64,000 nt of DNA from Polyangia bacterium (GTDB lineage Bacteria > Myxococcota_A > Polyangia > Nannocystales > Nannocystaceae). Positions 16,849 through 25,538 of the stretch are shown piece by piece. The notes below the pieces were generated by a model. It was given only the letters and a program-made list of their open reading frames with translations, searched no databases and was not told where the DNA came from. A program made the position numbers and the translations under genes. The stretch spans positions 16,971-80,970 of the forward strand of contig JAUHWG010000038.1 in assembly GCA_030424595.1 (NCBI GenBank). Direction: 5' to 3'. The first letter of the stretch is position 1, and every line of letters starts with the position of its first letter.

Positions 16849-18137
16849 GGCTCGACCAGCGGCCAGTGGCGGCCGCGGGCGCCGAGCTTGCGCAGGTTGC
16901 CGTAGTGGCCGCCGATCATGCGATCGATGAAGACGAGCTCGACCGGCGGCTGAAAGCTGGCCATCCGCTTGAGCGCGCCCGGGACCAGCTTGAGCACCTC
17001 GTCGTGGATCGTCGCCGCGGCGTAGTCGAAGAGCTCGTCGTGGACGAAGGGCTGGACGAAGAGGTCACGCCAGGGCTTGTAGTAGGCGAGCTCGACCGCC
17101 GGTCCCTCGGGGTTGCGGACGCCGAGCTCGACGAGGCTGTGCTCTAGGGCAGGGTAGTCCTCGGCGATCCCGGCTCGGATCGCCGCCCGGTACGATCGCA
17201 GGGTCACGTCGTCGACATGTTTGACGCAGCCGTAGTCGTAGAGCACGACCGAGCCGTCGGGGCGGAAGGCGAAGTTCCCCGGGTTGGGGTCGGCGTGGAT
17301 CGCCTGGAGGTCGAAGAGCTGCGCCGCCATCATCGTGAAGAGGTTGTCGCCGAGGGTGTCTCGGGTCGCCTGATCGTAGCGGTCGTCGAGGCTGTCGATG
17401 TGGTCGCCTGGCTCATAGGTCAGGGTGAGCACGCGGGCCGAGGAGCGCTCGCCGACGACCTCGGGGATCACCAGGAAGGGGTGGCGCTCGCGGTGGTAGT
17501 CGCGGAAGAGGCGGACGTTGTCGGCCTCGTTGCAGTAGTCGAGCTCCTCGTGGAGGCGGGTGCGGACCTCCGAGAAGAGGGCGTCGAGCGCTCGCTTGTT
17601 GATCCGGACGAGGCCGCTGGCGCGGAGGACCAGCTTGAGGTGGGCGAGGTCGGAGTCGACGGCCTCGTCGACCCCCGGGTACTGGACCTTGACGACGACG
17701 TCGCGGCCGTCGTCGGTGGTCGCCCGGTGGACCTGGCCGATCGACGCGGCGGCGAAGGGCTCGCGGGAGAACTCGCGGAAGAGCAGTTCCGGCGGGGAGC
17801 CGAGCTCGCGCTCGATCTGCTCGGCGATCACCTCGTAGTCCATCGGCGGCGCCGCGCGCTGGAGCGCGCGCAGGGGCTCGGCGATCTCGCGCGGGAGGAT
17901 GTCGCTGGCGATCGAGGCCATCTGGCCGACCTTCATGACCGCGCCCTTGAGCTCGCCCAGGGTCTTGGCGATCAGCTCACCGCTGCGCTCGTAGCTCTCG
18001 AGCTTGCTCGCGGCGGCGTCCTCGGCGCTCTGGAAGACCGACTTGATCCGGGTCGCGGCGTAGGAGCTCGCGACCGACGCGGTCATTCCCGCCAGGCGGA
18101 AGAATCGTCGGCCTTTGCTCGCTGGTCGTTCGGCCAT
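16833..18137 (-). CDS. ABC1/UbiB-family atypical kinase
   Basis: A 434-residue protein kinase-like protein of the ABC1/AarF/UbiB family, associated with quinone or lipid metabolism. The N-terminal KxGQ signature is MKVGQMAS (K69-Q72). The Ala-rich loop is AAASIGQVHRAT, ATP-binding Lys is K150 in VVVKVQYPG, the catalytic loop is HADPNPGNF, and the DYGCVK region replaces DFG. No C-terminal membrane helices as in UbiB; the tail (RMIGGHYGNLRKLG) fits the cytosolic subgroup. The ATG at 18137 (AAGGG upstream) is preferred: extending further upstream gives Pro/Arg-rich non-protein sequence. No ubiquinone or menaquinone genes are beside it. Confidence 0.9.
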   Translation of the reverse strand: MAERPASKGRRFFRLAGMTASVASSYAATRIKSVFQSAEDAAASKLESYERSGELIAKTLGELKGAVMKVGQMASIASDILPREIAEPLRALQRAAPPMDYEVIAEQIERELGSPPELLFREFSREPFAAASIGQVHRATTDDGRDVVVKVQYPGVDEAVDSDLAHLKLVLRASGLVRINKRALDALFSEVRTRLHEELDYCNEADNVRLFRDYHRERHPFLVIPEVVGERSSARVLTLTYEPGDHIDSLDDRYDQATRDTLGDNLFTMMAAQLFDLQAIHADPNPGNFAFRPDGSVVLYDYGCVKHVDDVTLRSYRAAIRAGIAEDYPALEHSLVELGVRNPEGPAVELAYYKPWRDLFVQPFVHDELFDYAAATIHDEVLKLVPGALKRMASFQPPVELVFIDRMIGGHYGNLRKLGARGRHWPLVEPYVRE

Positions 18138-18454
18138 AGGACCCTTGTTGCACGATTTGCCCGCGTTGCACGCGTTTGCCCGCGGATGCTGCCAGAGTGC
18201 CGTCCGCTGGCGATCTGCGCAAGGCGAGCGCGGAGCCAGGCGAGGGCCGGCCCCTGCGTCGGTAGGCCGCGAGGGGGCCTGTGCAGAGCTTCGGGGCGCT
18301 CTCGGGCCCTCGCTGTGGCTCACGAGCTCGCTGCTCGCCCATCGGCGGGCGGTCTCCCCGGGAGCTGGGCGCAGCCCGTGCGCTCGTCGGCGCAGCGGCT
18401 CTCCCCACGGGCCTCCGGCGCACGCGGCTGTGCGGGTCGCTCCTCGCGGGCTTC
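18138..18454. other. Intergenic gap, nothing recognised
   Basis: A 317-base GC-rich gap between the ABC1 gene and the DUF72 gene, both minus strand. Reading frames run through it but are Arg/Pro/Ala-rich with no domain. No repeat or terminator stands out. It should hold the ABC1 promoter. Confidence 0.5.
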
Positions 18455-19492
18455 CTAGCCGTCGCTGCTGCGCTGGCCGTTGGGGTCGAGGCGGCGGGCG
18501 ACGGAGGCGGCGAGGCGGGCGAGGGTAAGCGGAGACGATCCCTCGGCCTTGTTGTTGGCGATGACGAAGGTCGGCTTGGCGCTGCGCGCAGCGTCGACGA
18601 TCAGCTCGGAGAGCTGCTCGCGGTGGAAGGGATCCTCTTCGACGAGGCGATCGAAGGGGTGGAAGAGCGCCTTGGCCTGCTCGTAGCTGAGTTGGGGCTG
18701 GAGCATCCAGCGGATCACCAGGGCGCCGCCGCGGTCGGTGCCGGCCCGCTGGCGCTGGACCGCCGGCGGCGGCATGCCGGGATAGACGTTGACGCAGTGG
18801 CAGGCGCCGACGTCGGCGAGCACGTCGCGATAGGCGGGGCAGAGGAGCTCGGCGTTGCGGAGCTCGACGGCGTAGATCGGCCCGCGCGGGAGGGCGGAGA
18901 GGAAGCGGTGCAGGCGCTCCGCGAAGAGGCGCGGCCCGCCGAGGGCGCCGACGTCCTGGGGCGCGAACTGAAAGAGGACAGGCCCGCCGCGCTCGCCGAG
19001 AACCTCGATGAACGGATCGATCACCGCGAGGGTCGCGTAGCCCGGCTCCAAGAAGGCCTCGCTCGGCCGCCCCCGGCGGGCGCCGTAGCGGGCGTGCCGA
19101 GGATAGTGCGCCATCGTCAGGGACTCGTGCGCCTTCATCAGGAAGCGGAAGTCGTCCGGCACCGCGTCGGCGTAGCGTTGGAGCTCGTCCCGGCGCAGGG
19201 GCGCGTAGTAGGAGCGGTCGATGCCGACGGTCCGGAGGAGCGGGTGTTGGGCGTAGGCCATCAGGCCGCCGCGGGCGAGCCGCTCCTGGCTGTAGTTCTG
19301 CTCGTAGACGATCCCGGCCCAGCCCGGGAAGGACCACGACGAGGTGCCGAGGTGGAGGTCGCGCGGGAGGGCGGCGGCGATCTCCAGGAGCGAGTCCGGG
19401 GCCTGCGCGGGGGCGACACCGCGGCGTCCGCCTGCGGCGATCGGCGTCGGCGGGCCGCCGAAGAGGTCGAGCTGGGCTAGCGGTGGCGCCAT
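18455..19492 (-). CDS. DUF72 (YecE-like) protein
   Basis: A 345-residue protein of the DUF72 TIM-barrel family, of unknown biochemical role, widespread in bacteria. It shows the family opening LHLGTSSWSFPGW, then LLRTVGIDRSYYAP, the FRFLMKAHESLT strand, GPVLFQFAPQ, and the C-terminal FVIANNKAEG that provides the conserved N-N pair. The ATG at 19492 is more plausible than a TTG seven codons upstream. It is divergent from oligoribonuclease. Confidence 0.9.
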   Translation of the reverse strand: MAPPLAQLDLFGGPPTPIAAGGRRGVAPAQAPDSLLEIAAALPRDLHLGTSSWSFPGWAGIVYEQNYSQERLARGGLMAYAQHPLLRTVGIDRSYYAPLRRDELQRYADAVPDDFRFLMKAHESLTMAHYPRHARYGARRGRPSEAFLEPGYATLAVIDPFIEVLGERGGPVLFQFAPQDVGALGGPRLFAERLHRFLSALPRGPIYAVELRNAELLCPAYRDVLADVGACHCVNVYPGMPPPAVQRQRAGTDRGGALVIRWMLQPQLSYEQAKALFHPFDRLVEEDPFHREQLSELIVDAARSAKPTFVIANNKAEGSSPLTLARLAASVARRLDPNGQRSSDG

Positions 19493-19570
19493 CGCAGTGT
19501 CGCTATAGCGCAATGGACGCGCGGAGGCGAGCGGTTGTGCGCGACTTCGCCCGTGGGGGGCCCGCGGGGG

Positions 19571-19614
19571 GCCCGTGGTGGGCCCGTGGTGGGCCCGTGG
19601 TGGGCCCGTGGTGG
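19571..19614. repeat. 11-bp tandem repeat, four copies
   Basis: Four perfect copies of GCCCGTGGTGG lie in the divergent gap between the DUF72 gene and oligoribonuclease, flanked by further G/C runs. The GGGCCC cores make it strongly self-complementary. It sits 65-108 bases upstream of the oligoribonuclease ATG and could affect that promoter. Confidence 0.9.
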
Positions 19615-19678
19615 GCCCCGCGGACCGTCTGCCTGCGCCGGCTCTCGTCTCGGACGTTTTTGCGCGTACGATGCGCCC

Positions 19679-20230
19679 ATGAGCACGAAATCGTCGGCGG
19701 CGCCGCTTGTCTGGATCGACCTCGAGATGTCAGGTCTCGAGCCGGAGCGCTGCGAGATCCTGGAGATCGCGACGATCGTCACCGACGGGGAGCTCAACAT
19801 CCTCGGCGAGGGGCCCGATCTGGTGATCCACCAGGAGGACGCGGTCCTGGAGGCGATGGACGCCTGGTGCACCCGTCAGCACGGCGAGAGCGGGCTGACC
19901 GCGGCCGTGAAGGCGTCGACGATCAGCCTGGCGGAGGCGGAGGCCCAGACCCTGGAGTTCATCGGCCGTCATTGCGAGGCCGGGCGTTCGCCGCTCTGCG
20001 GCAACTCGATCGGCCATGACCGGCGCTTCATCATCGCCCACATGCCGAAGCTCGCGGCGTTCCTCCACTACCGCAGCGTCGACGTCTCGTCGGTCAAGGA
20101 GCTGGCTCGGCGGTGGTACCCGGAGGCGCTGACCTCAGCGCCGAGCAAGGGCGAGAGCCACCGCGCCCTCGACGATATCCGCGAGTCGATCGCCGAGCTT
20201 CGCCACTACCGGTCGACGGTCTTCCGCTAG
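19679..20230 (+). CDS. orn: Oligoribonuclease
   Basis: A 183-residue DEDDh 3'-5' exoribonuclease that finishes RNA decay by degrading di- to pentanucleotides, including pGpG from cyclic-di-GMP breakdown. The four acidic residues and the His are in place: D14 and E16 (WIDLEMSG), D114 (GNSIGHDRRF), H161 and D166 (HRALDDIRES). Length and spacing match E. coli Orn closely. The ATG at 19679 starts the conserved N-terminus. A decayed copy of the last 120 bases of this gene lies immediately downstream (20250-20356). Confidence 0.95.
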   Translation: MSTKSSAAPLVWIDLEMSGLEPERCEILEIATIVTDGELNILGEGPDLVIHQEDAVLEAMDAWCTRQHGESGLTAAVKASTISLAEAEAQTLEFIGRHCEAGRSPLCGNSIGHDRRFIIAHMPKLAAFLHYRSVDVSSVKELARRWYPEALTSAPSKGESHRALDDIRESIAELRHYRSTVFR

Positions 20231-20249
20231 TCGCCGAGGGCAAGCATGT

Positions 20250-20356
20250 CGGTGGTGCCCGGAGGCGCTGACCTCAGCGCCGAGCAGGGGCGAGAGGCGT
20301 CGCGCCCTCGACGGAACGCCGAGCTTCACCACTGCTGGTCGACGGTCTTCCGCTAG
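20250..20356 (+). pseudogene. Partial tandem duplicate of the orn 3' end
   Basis: These 107 bases align with 20111-20230, the last 120 bases of orn including its stop. Blocks such as CCCGGAGGCGCTGACCTCAG and GTCGACGGTCTTCCGCTAG are identical. About 13 bases are missing in the middle and several substitutions are present, so the copy is out of frame and has no start. It is a decayed local duplication. The rest of the 20231-20597 gap shows nothing I recognise. Confidence 0.85.
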
Positions 20357-20597
20357 CCCGTGCGGGCCGGCATGTCGCCTGGCGCAGGTGCTGGCCCGTC
20401 GGGCGGAGGCCGACGGATCGAGGCGCAGGGCCGGGCCGGGCCGCGATCCTGCGGTGAGGGTCGCCGCGAGCGAGCCCGTGCAGCGGAACATCATGCCTGG
20501 AGAGACAGGCGTTCGGCTCGGCCTCGGGCGGGTTGAACACCGGCGTGTGAGGTCGCAGGCGTCCCGCGGAGTCGCTCGTTTGCTGTAGGATCGGTCG

Positions 20598-21434
20598 ATG
20601 TCGACGGCCACGATCAAGCTTCGTGACGCACAGGACGCGGACTACCCGCTCTTCGCCCGTCTCTTCCCGGAGCTGACCACCGGCGATCCCGTCCCGAGCG
20701 CAGAGCGCTGGCGCGAGCGGGTCGCCCCGGACTCGCTCATCGCCGAGGTCGACGGCGCGGTCGCGGGCTACATCTTCTACGAGGTGCTCGACGGCGCCGG
20801 CTACATCCGCCACATCGTCGTCGACGCGCCGGCCCGCGGTCGCGGCCTCGGTCGCCATATGGTCCAGGCCGTCGGCGAGCGGATGCGCGAGCGCGGGTGT
20901 CGGACCTGGCGCTTGAACGTCCGCCCGGAGAACACCCCGGCGATCGAGCTCTATCGCAGCGTCGGCCTCGAGGTCGTGCACGCGTCGGTCGCCTTCCGCT
21001 TCCCGTGGGCGCTGGTCGACCGCCTGCCCCCGCCCCGGCGGAGCCTCGACGCGGTCCCTGTCGGCGATGATGAGGCGACCGCGATCGAGGCGCACTTCGG
21101 CCTGCCCTCGGGGCAGCTTCGCCAGCTAGGGGCGGCCGCTGGGGTGTATGTCCGCCGGCTCGCGGATCCGTCGCGGCCGGAGCTCGATCCGAGCCTCGGC
21201 GTCGCGGCCTTTGACACGGGCTTTCCCGGCTGCTTTCCCTTCCGCCTCGGCGACGCGCGGGACCTGAGGTCGATGCTCGCGGGGCTGCGACCGCTGGCGA
21301 CGTCGCCGGAGATGGGCGTCGTCGCCGAGGGTCACGAAGAGCTCGCGCAGGTCCTGATCGCCGCGGGGGCGACGATCAAGTTCCGCTTTGTCCATATGAC
21401 CGGCGAGCTCGCGGGCGCGGCCTCCGAGCCCTGA
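20598..21434 (+). CDS. GNAT-family N-acetyltransferase
   Basis: A 278-residue protein whose first 150 residues are a GNAT domain: IRHIVVDAPARGRGLGRHMV is motif A with the acetyl-CoA loop (RGRGLG), followed by WRLNVRPENTPAIELYRSVGL (motif B). The C-terminal half (about 150-278) looks like a second, degenerate GNAT-like domain (FDTGFPGCFPFRLGD...), giving a tandem-GNAT layout. The acceptor is unknown. ATG at 20598 with a weak TAGGA upstream. Confidence 0.87.
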   Translation: MSTATIKLRDAQDADYPLFARLFPELTTGDPVPSAERWRERVAPDSLIAEVDGAVAGYIFYEVLDGAGYIRHIVVDAPARGRGLGRHMVQAVGERMRERGCRTWRLNVRPENTPAIELYRSVGLEVVHASVAFRFPWALVDRLPPPRRSLDAVPVGDDEATAIEAHFGLPSGQLRQLGAAAGVYVRRLADPSRPELDPSLGVAAFDTGFPGCFPFRLGDARDLRSMLAGLRPLATSPEMGVVAEGHEELAQVLIAAGATIKFRFVHMTGELAGAASEP

Positions 21435-21614
21435 AATGGGCGCTGGTGTCGGGCGCTGGTGTCGGGCGCCCACACCACCCCGCGGACAACCGCTGACGTC
21501 ACGGAGCTCGTACTTCGACCGGAGCTGCGCCGGTGAGCGCTCACCTCGTGATTCGCGACGGGCGGAGCTAGGGGCGCGAGGCGGGCGCGAGGCGGGCGGT
21601 CGCGGCGAGGCGGG

Positions 21615-24600
21615 CTACTGCGACGCTTCGCCCTTGGACATCCGGCTCTTGCGCCGGTTCTTGCGCTTGTTCTTGCGCCGCTTGTCCTTCGCGCTGGAGC
21701 CCCCGCTCTCGGCCTCGGCCTCCGAGTCGTTGGTCCCGGTGTTCTCGGAGGTGGCGTCCTGGGAAGGGGCGTCCTGGGAGGGCTTGTCTTCGATGGGGTT
21801 GTGCTTGGCCGCGACATCCTTGGCTGGCTCGTCGGCGCCGGGCTGGGGGTCCTCTGCCGGCCTGGTGATGGCCTCTTGGACCGCCCGGGGGAGCTCGCTC
21901 AGGAGCGTCGTCAGGCGCTCGTCGATCGCCTCCAGGGCGGAGAGGGAGCCCGTGAGAACAGCGTCCTGGATCGCCTGCAGCGCCCTCTTGAGCTGGGCTT
22001 GATCGCCTGCAGGGATCCCGGCCTCGAGGTCGACGAGCACCTTCGTGATCCGCTCGTGGGCGCCCTTGAGCTTGATCGTCAGCTCCTGGGTCTGTCGCTG
22101 GCGGCGGAGCGCCTCCTCGATCGCCCGCTCGCGCTGGGCGAGCGCCTCGACCTCCTCCGGCGGCATGCCGCCGCCGCCGATCACGTCGAGGACGGCCTCC
22201 TTGCCGCGGAAGCTCTGGCGGAAGGAGAGGCTCAGGATCCCGTTGGCGTCGACCCGAAAGGTCATGTCGATCGCCCTCCGACCGCGGAGCACGTACTCGC
22301 CGAGCGGATCGCGATCTCGCAGACCCTCGTGGAGGTAAAAGTGAGCGGTCGCTCCGTCGCCTTCGGCCTCAAAGAGCTCGGTGTGGCTCGTCGGCAGGGT
22401 GATCGTCGGCGGGAAGAGCAGCTCGGACTCGCCGCGCTCTCGCTCTCGCTCCTGGACCGCGGGGCGCTCCGCGGCGTCGGTCGGGGCGGTCGCGATGTCT
22501 TCGGAGGCGTCGGGGGCGTCGGGGGCGTCGGAGGCGTCGGAGGCGTCGGTGGCGTCGGTGTCGGTGTCGGTGCCGGTGCCGGCAAGTCCGGAGGTCGGAG
22601 CGGTCACGATGCCTTCGGGGGGAGTGTCGGGCCCCGCGTCGGGACTCTCGGCAGGGCTCTTCTCGAGCGTCTCCGAGGGGGTCGTGTCGGGTAGGTCTGC
22701 GGCCCCGGTGATGTCCGCGCTCAGGGCGTTGCTGTGCTCTTCGGTCGCGTCTGCCGAGGTGTCGGCGGCTCTGTCGGTCGAGCTCGCGGCGATGTGCTCG
22801 TCACCGCTGTCAATCTCGCCCTCGTCGTCGTCGGGCGCGTCGTCGTCGGTCAAGAGCACACGATGGGGGGCAAGGGGAACCCGGGCGCGGAGGCGGAGCC
22901 TGGGGACGACAGCCTCGCGGGTGTCCGAGCTAGCTTCGCGGTCGGCGCGGTCGTCGTCAGGCTCGGCGCCGGGCTCTCTTGGACTGTCGGGCGCAGCCTC
23001 GGGGTCTGACGGGGAGGCGAGGTCGGCGTCGGCGTCGGCATCAGCGTTAGGGTCAGCGTCGGCTCCTGGCCGGGAGGCCAGGTCCGTGTCGGTCCCAGCG
23101 AGATCTCCTGGTTGGGAGGACGGGTTCGTGTCGGCGTCAGCGTCGGCGTCAGCGTCATCTCCTGGCCTGGGAGACAGGTCCGTGTCGGCACCAGCGACAT
23201 CTCCTGGCCGGGAAGACGAACTCGTGTCGGCGTCAGCGTCCGTGTCGGTCCCGTCCTCCTCAGCCCTGGGCACGCTCTCGTCCGACACCTGGAGGTCAGC
23301 GTCGGCGGCGGAGGGACCCGCCTGCTCGGCGAGCTCCTCGGTCTCGTCGTCTGCGCGAGACGAGGCGTCAGAGCCTCGGTCGGGGGCTTCGCCTGCGCGC
23401 CGACGGATCACGAGCCCCGCGCGAGCCTTGCTCTCGGGAGCCTGCTCATCTTCGGTGTCGGCCTCCTCGGTGTCAGCCCCCTCGACCGCGGAGTTCTCAG
23501 CAGCTTCAGCCGCGGTCGCGTCCTTGTTCGAGTCGTCATCGGCGTCGGCGGCATCGCCCGTGTCGTTCGCGTCGGCGTCGGTCTCGTCGGTCTCGTCGGT
23601 CTCGTCGGTCTCGTCGGTCTCGTCGGTCTCGTCGGTGCTGTCGTCGTCGGTGTCGTCGTCGTCCACCTCCGGCGAGGGCGCTTCGGTCAGCGAAGCGAAG
23701 GCCTGCGGCAGCGGGAGCTGGACCGGGGAGGGGGGCTCGCCTACGCCGCGCTCGAGGGTGATCGGCCTGCCGAGGACCTCGTCGAGCTCGACCGGATCGA
23801 TCAGGGGATCGCCGGCGAGCTGTGCGGCCAGCCGTGCGGCCCCGAGGGCGGCGAGATCTCCGTCGAGCCAGCGGAGGTTGGGCTCCCGCTCGAGGGTCGC
23901 CTCGAGCCGGTCTTGAAGGAGAGGAACATGGGCGCCTCGGCCGATGAGGAGCACGTCGCTGAGGTCGCCGAGGCTCCGGTTGCTGCCGGCGAGGGCCCGC
24001 CTGAGGGTGCTGAGCCAGCGGCCGACGAGATCTTCGATCCGCTCCTCGAGCTCCCCCTGGGCGAGGGCGGTCTCGAGGTGCTTGGTGCCCGAGGCGTCGG
24101 CGGAGAGGAAGGGCAGGTGGACGGCGCGCTCGCGCTCGCTGGAGAGGTCGATCTTGGCGCGCTCGCTGGCGTGGCGGAGGCGGACGAGCGCGACCGGGTC
24201 GCCGGCGATGTCCGGCTTCTCGCAGGCGATCGCCGCCTCCTCGGCGAGGCGCTCGGCGAGGCGTCGGTCGATCTCGAGGCCGCCGACGCGGGGCTCGGTA
24301 GCGCTGCTGAGGACGGTGAGGCCCCCCTCGCGCAGCTCGACGATCGACGCGGAGAAGGAGCCGCCGCCGAGATCGCAGATCGCGAGGGTGGGCTCGTCGA
24401 CGTGGGCGAGGTGGCCGGAGGCCTGGAGCTCGAGGGCCGCGGCGGTGGTCGCCGGGAGCAGGCGTTGGAGCTGGATCCCGGCGATCGTGCAGGCGTCGAC
24501 GAGGCCGCGGCGCGCGAGGTTGCCGAGGCCCGGCGGGATCGTCAGGGTCGCGGGCGGGAGCGGCTCGGCGCTGGTCTCCTCGATCCTGCGCCGGAGGTCG

Positions 24601-24968
24601 AGGAGCTGGGCCGCCACCAGCTGGACCGGAGAGAAGGTGCGCTCGCCGATGCGGACGCGGGCGTCGCCGTGGGCGTCACGGACGATCCGCAGGGGCGCCC
24701 AGGCCTGGAGGTCGAGCTCGTCAAAGCGCGCGCCGAGGAGCGCGAGCGGGGCGACGATGGTCGACTTCGGTCGGGTGAGCTGGAGGCGGCGGGCCCGGTC
24801 GCCGGCGACGAGGCTGCCGTCGGCGTCGAGGCCGACCGCCGCGGGGATCCGAAGCTCGCGCTTGCCTATCCGGAGGAGGGCCGCGCGGGGGTGCTCTCCG
24901 CCGATCGCCGAATAGACCGCCGCGCGGATCTCTGAGGTGCCGAGGTCAATTCCGATCGCGTGGGCCAT
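21615..24968 (-). CDS. Hsp70 (DnaK-like) chaperone split by long acidic insertion
   Basis: A 1117-residue Hsp70-family protein. Residues 1-390 form the actin-like ATPase domain: AIGIDLGTSEIRAAV (phosphate 1), AICDLGGGSFSASIVE (phosphate 2) and LLIGRGAHVPLLQ (adenosine region). Residues about 845-970 are an Hsp70 substrate-binding beta domain (LPTSHTELFEAEGDG, then DMTFRVDANGILSLSF), followed by a helical lid. Between them, about 415-845 is disordered Asp/Glu/Ser/Thr/Ala sequence, including a (TDE)n run. Canonical DnaK has only a short linker here. The extreme C-terminus is Lys/Arg-rich (KRRKNKRKNRRKSR) instead of EEVD or DnaJ-binding motifs. The ATG at 24968 is preferred to TTG at 24974. No grpE or dnaJ is nearby. 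Confidence 0.9.
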   Translation of the reverse strand: MAHAIGIDLGTSEIRAAVYSAIGGEHPRAALLRIGKRELRIPAAVGLDADGSLVAGDRARRLQLTRPKSTIVAPLALLGARFDELDLQAWAPLRIVRDAHGDARVRIGERTFSPVQLVAAQLLDLRRRIEETSAEPLPPATLTIPPGLGNLARRGLVDACTIAGIQLQRLLPATTAAALELQASGHLAHVDEPTLAICDLGGGSFSASIVELREGGLTVLSSATEPRVGGLEIDRRLAERLAEEAAIACEKPDIAGDPVALVRLRHASERAKIDLSSERERAVHLPFLSADASGTKHLETALAQGELEERIEDLVGRWLSTLRRALAGSNRSLGDLSDVLLIGRGAHVPLLQDRLEATLEREPNLRWLDGDLAALGAARLAAQLAGDPLIDPVELDEVLGRPITLERGVGEPPSPVQLPLPQAFASLTEAPSPEVDDDDTDDDSTDETDETDETDETDETDETDADANDTGDAADADDDSNKDATAAEAAENSAVEGADTEEADTEDEQAPESKARAGLVIRRRAGEAPDRGSDASSRADDETEELAEQAGPSAADADLQVSDESVPRAEEDGTDTDADADTSSSSRPGDVAGADTDLSPRPGDDADADADADTNPSSQPGDLAGTDTDLASRPGADADPNADADADADLASPSDPEAAPDSPREPGAEPDDDRADREASSDTREAVVPRLRLRARVPLAPHRVLLTDDDAPDDDEGEIDSGDEHIAASSTDRAADTSADATEEHSNALSADITGAADLPDTTPSETLEKSPAESPDAGPDTPPEGIVTAPTSGLAGTGTDTDTDATDASDASDAPDAPDASEDIATAPTDAAERPAVQERERERGESELLFPPTITLPTSHTELFEAEGDGATAHFYLHEGLRDRDPLGEYVLRGRRAIDMTFRVDANGILSLSFRQSFRGKEAVLDVIGGGGMPPEEVEALAQRERAIEEALRRQRQTQELTIKLKGAHERITKVLVDLEAGIPAGDQAQLKRALQAIQDAVLTGSLSALEAIDERLTTLLSELPRAVQEAITRPAEDPQPGADEPAKDVAAKHNPIEDKPSQDAPSQDATSENTGTNDSEAEAESGGSSAKDKRRKNKRKNRRKSRMSKGEASQ

Positions 24969-25538
24969 ATCCAAGCCTGAGGGGCGCAGGGTACGCGGTT
25001 GCAGATCGCTGTCAACCGCCTCTGTGAAGCGGCTGCGGCGCGTCCTCGGCCCACAGGAGCTCGTCGGGCCGGTGTCGGCAGCGCTCAGCGTCCGTCGTCG
25101 CGGCTCCGTCGGGCGCGGCGCGTGACGTCAGCGGGTGCGGCAAGTCGCGCGCGGCAAGTCGCGCGCGGCAAGTCGCGCGCGGCAAGTCGCGCGCAGGTCG
25201 TCCGTCGCCGCTGCTCGCGGGGCGATCCGGAAGCTCCGCCGAGCCCGGGCGTTTGCTCGCAGCGTCCCGCGGGGATCAGGGCGGACGGTCGCGGTCGACG
25301 ACGCTGGGGCCTCGAGCCGGCGCCGGCAGCCGGTGGCGGGCAGCGTGTCCGCCCATCAGCGGCGGGCTCGCCTGTGGGTGATCGCCTACCTCGATTCACC
25401 CATGAACCAGGGGCTCCAAAGGGGGACTGGAGACGGCCAGCGGACCTCTCCTCGCGCGGGGAGAGCTGCCTGACGATCGCGGCTCATCGCGGCTCGTCGC
25501 GCCTTGTCTGGGCGTTAGCTTCGGCCTACAACCGATCC
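24969..25538. other. Divergent intergenic region with 14-bp repeats
   Basis: A 570-base gap between the Hsp70-like gene (minus) and the fibrinogen-like lipoprotein gene (plus). It contains four near-perfect copies of CAAGTCGCGCGCGG at 25141-25196 and no supported gene. Both promoters must lie here; I see no clear consensus sites. Confidence 0.8.

Noticed and set aside
16833..19337. ABC1 reading frame extended upstream to 834 codons
   Set aside because: The upstream part overlaps the DUF72 gene and is Pro/Arg-rich without domain. The kinase begins cleanly at ATG 18137.
19571..19614. Tandem 11-bp repeats as a CRISPR-like array
   Set aside because: There are no unique spacers between units and no cas genes anywhere in the window. 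All the other repeat tracts are also directly abutting.
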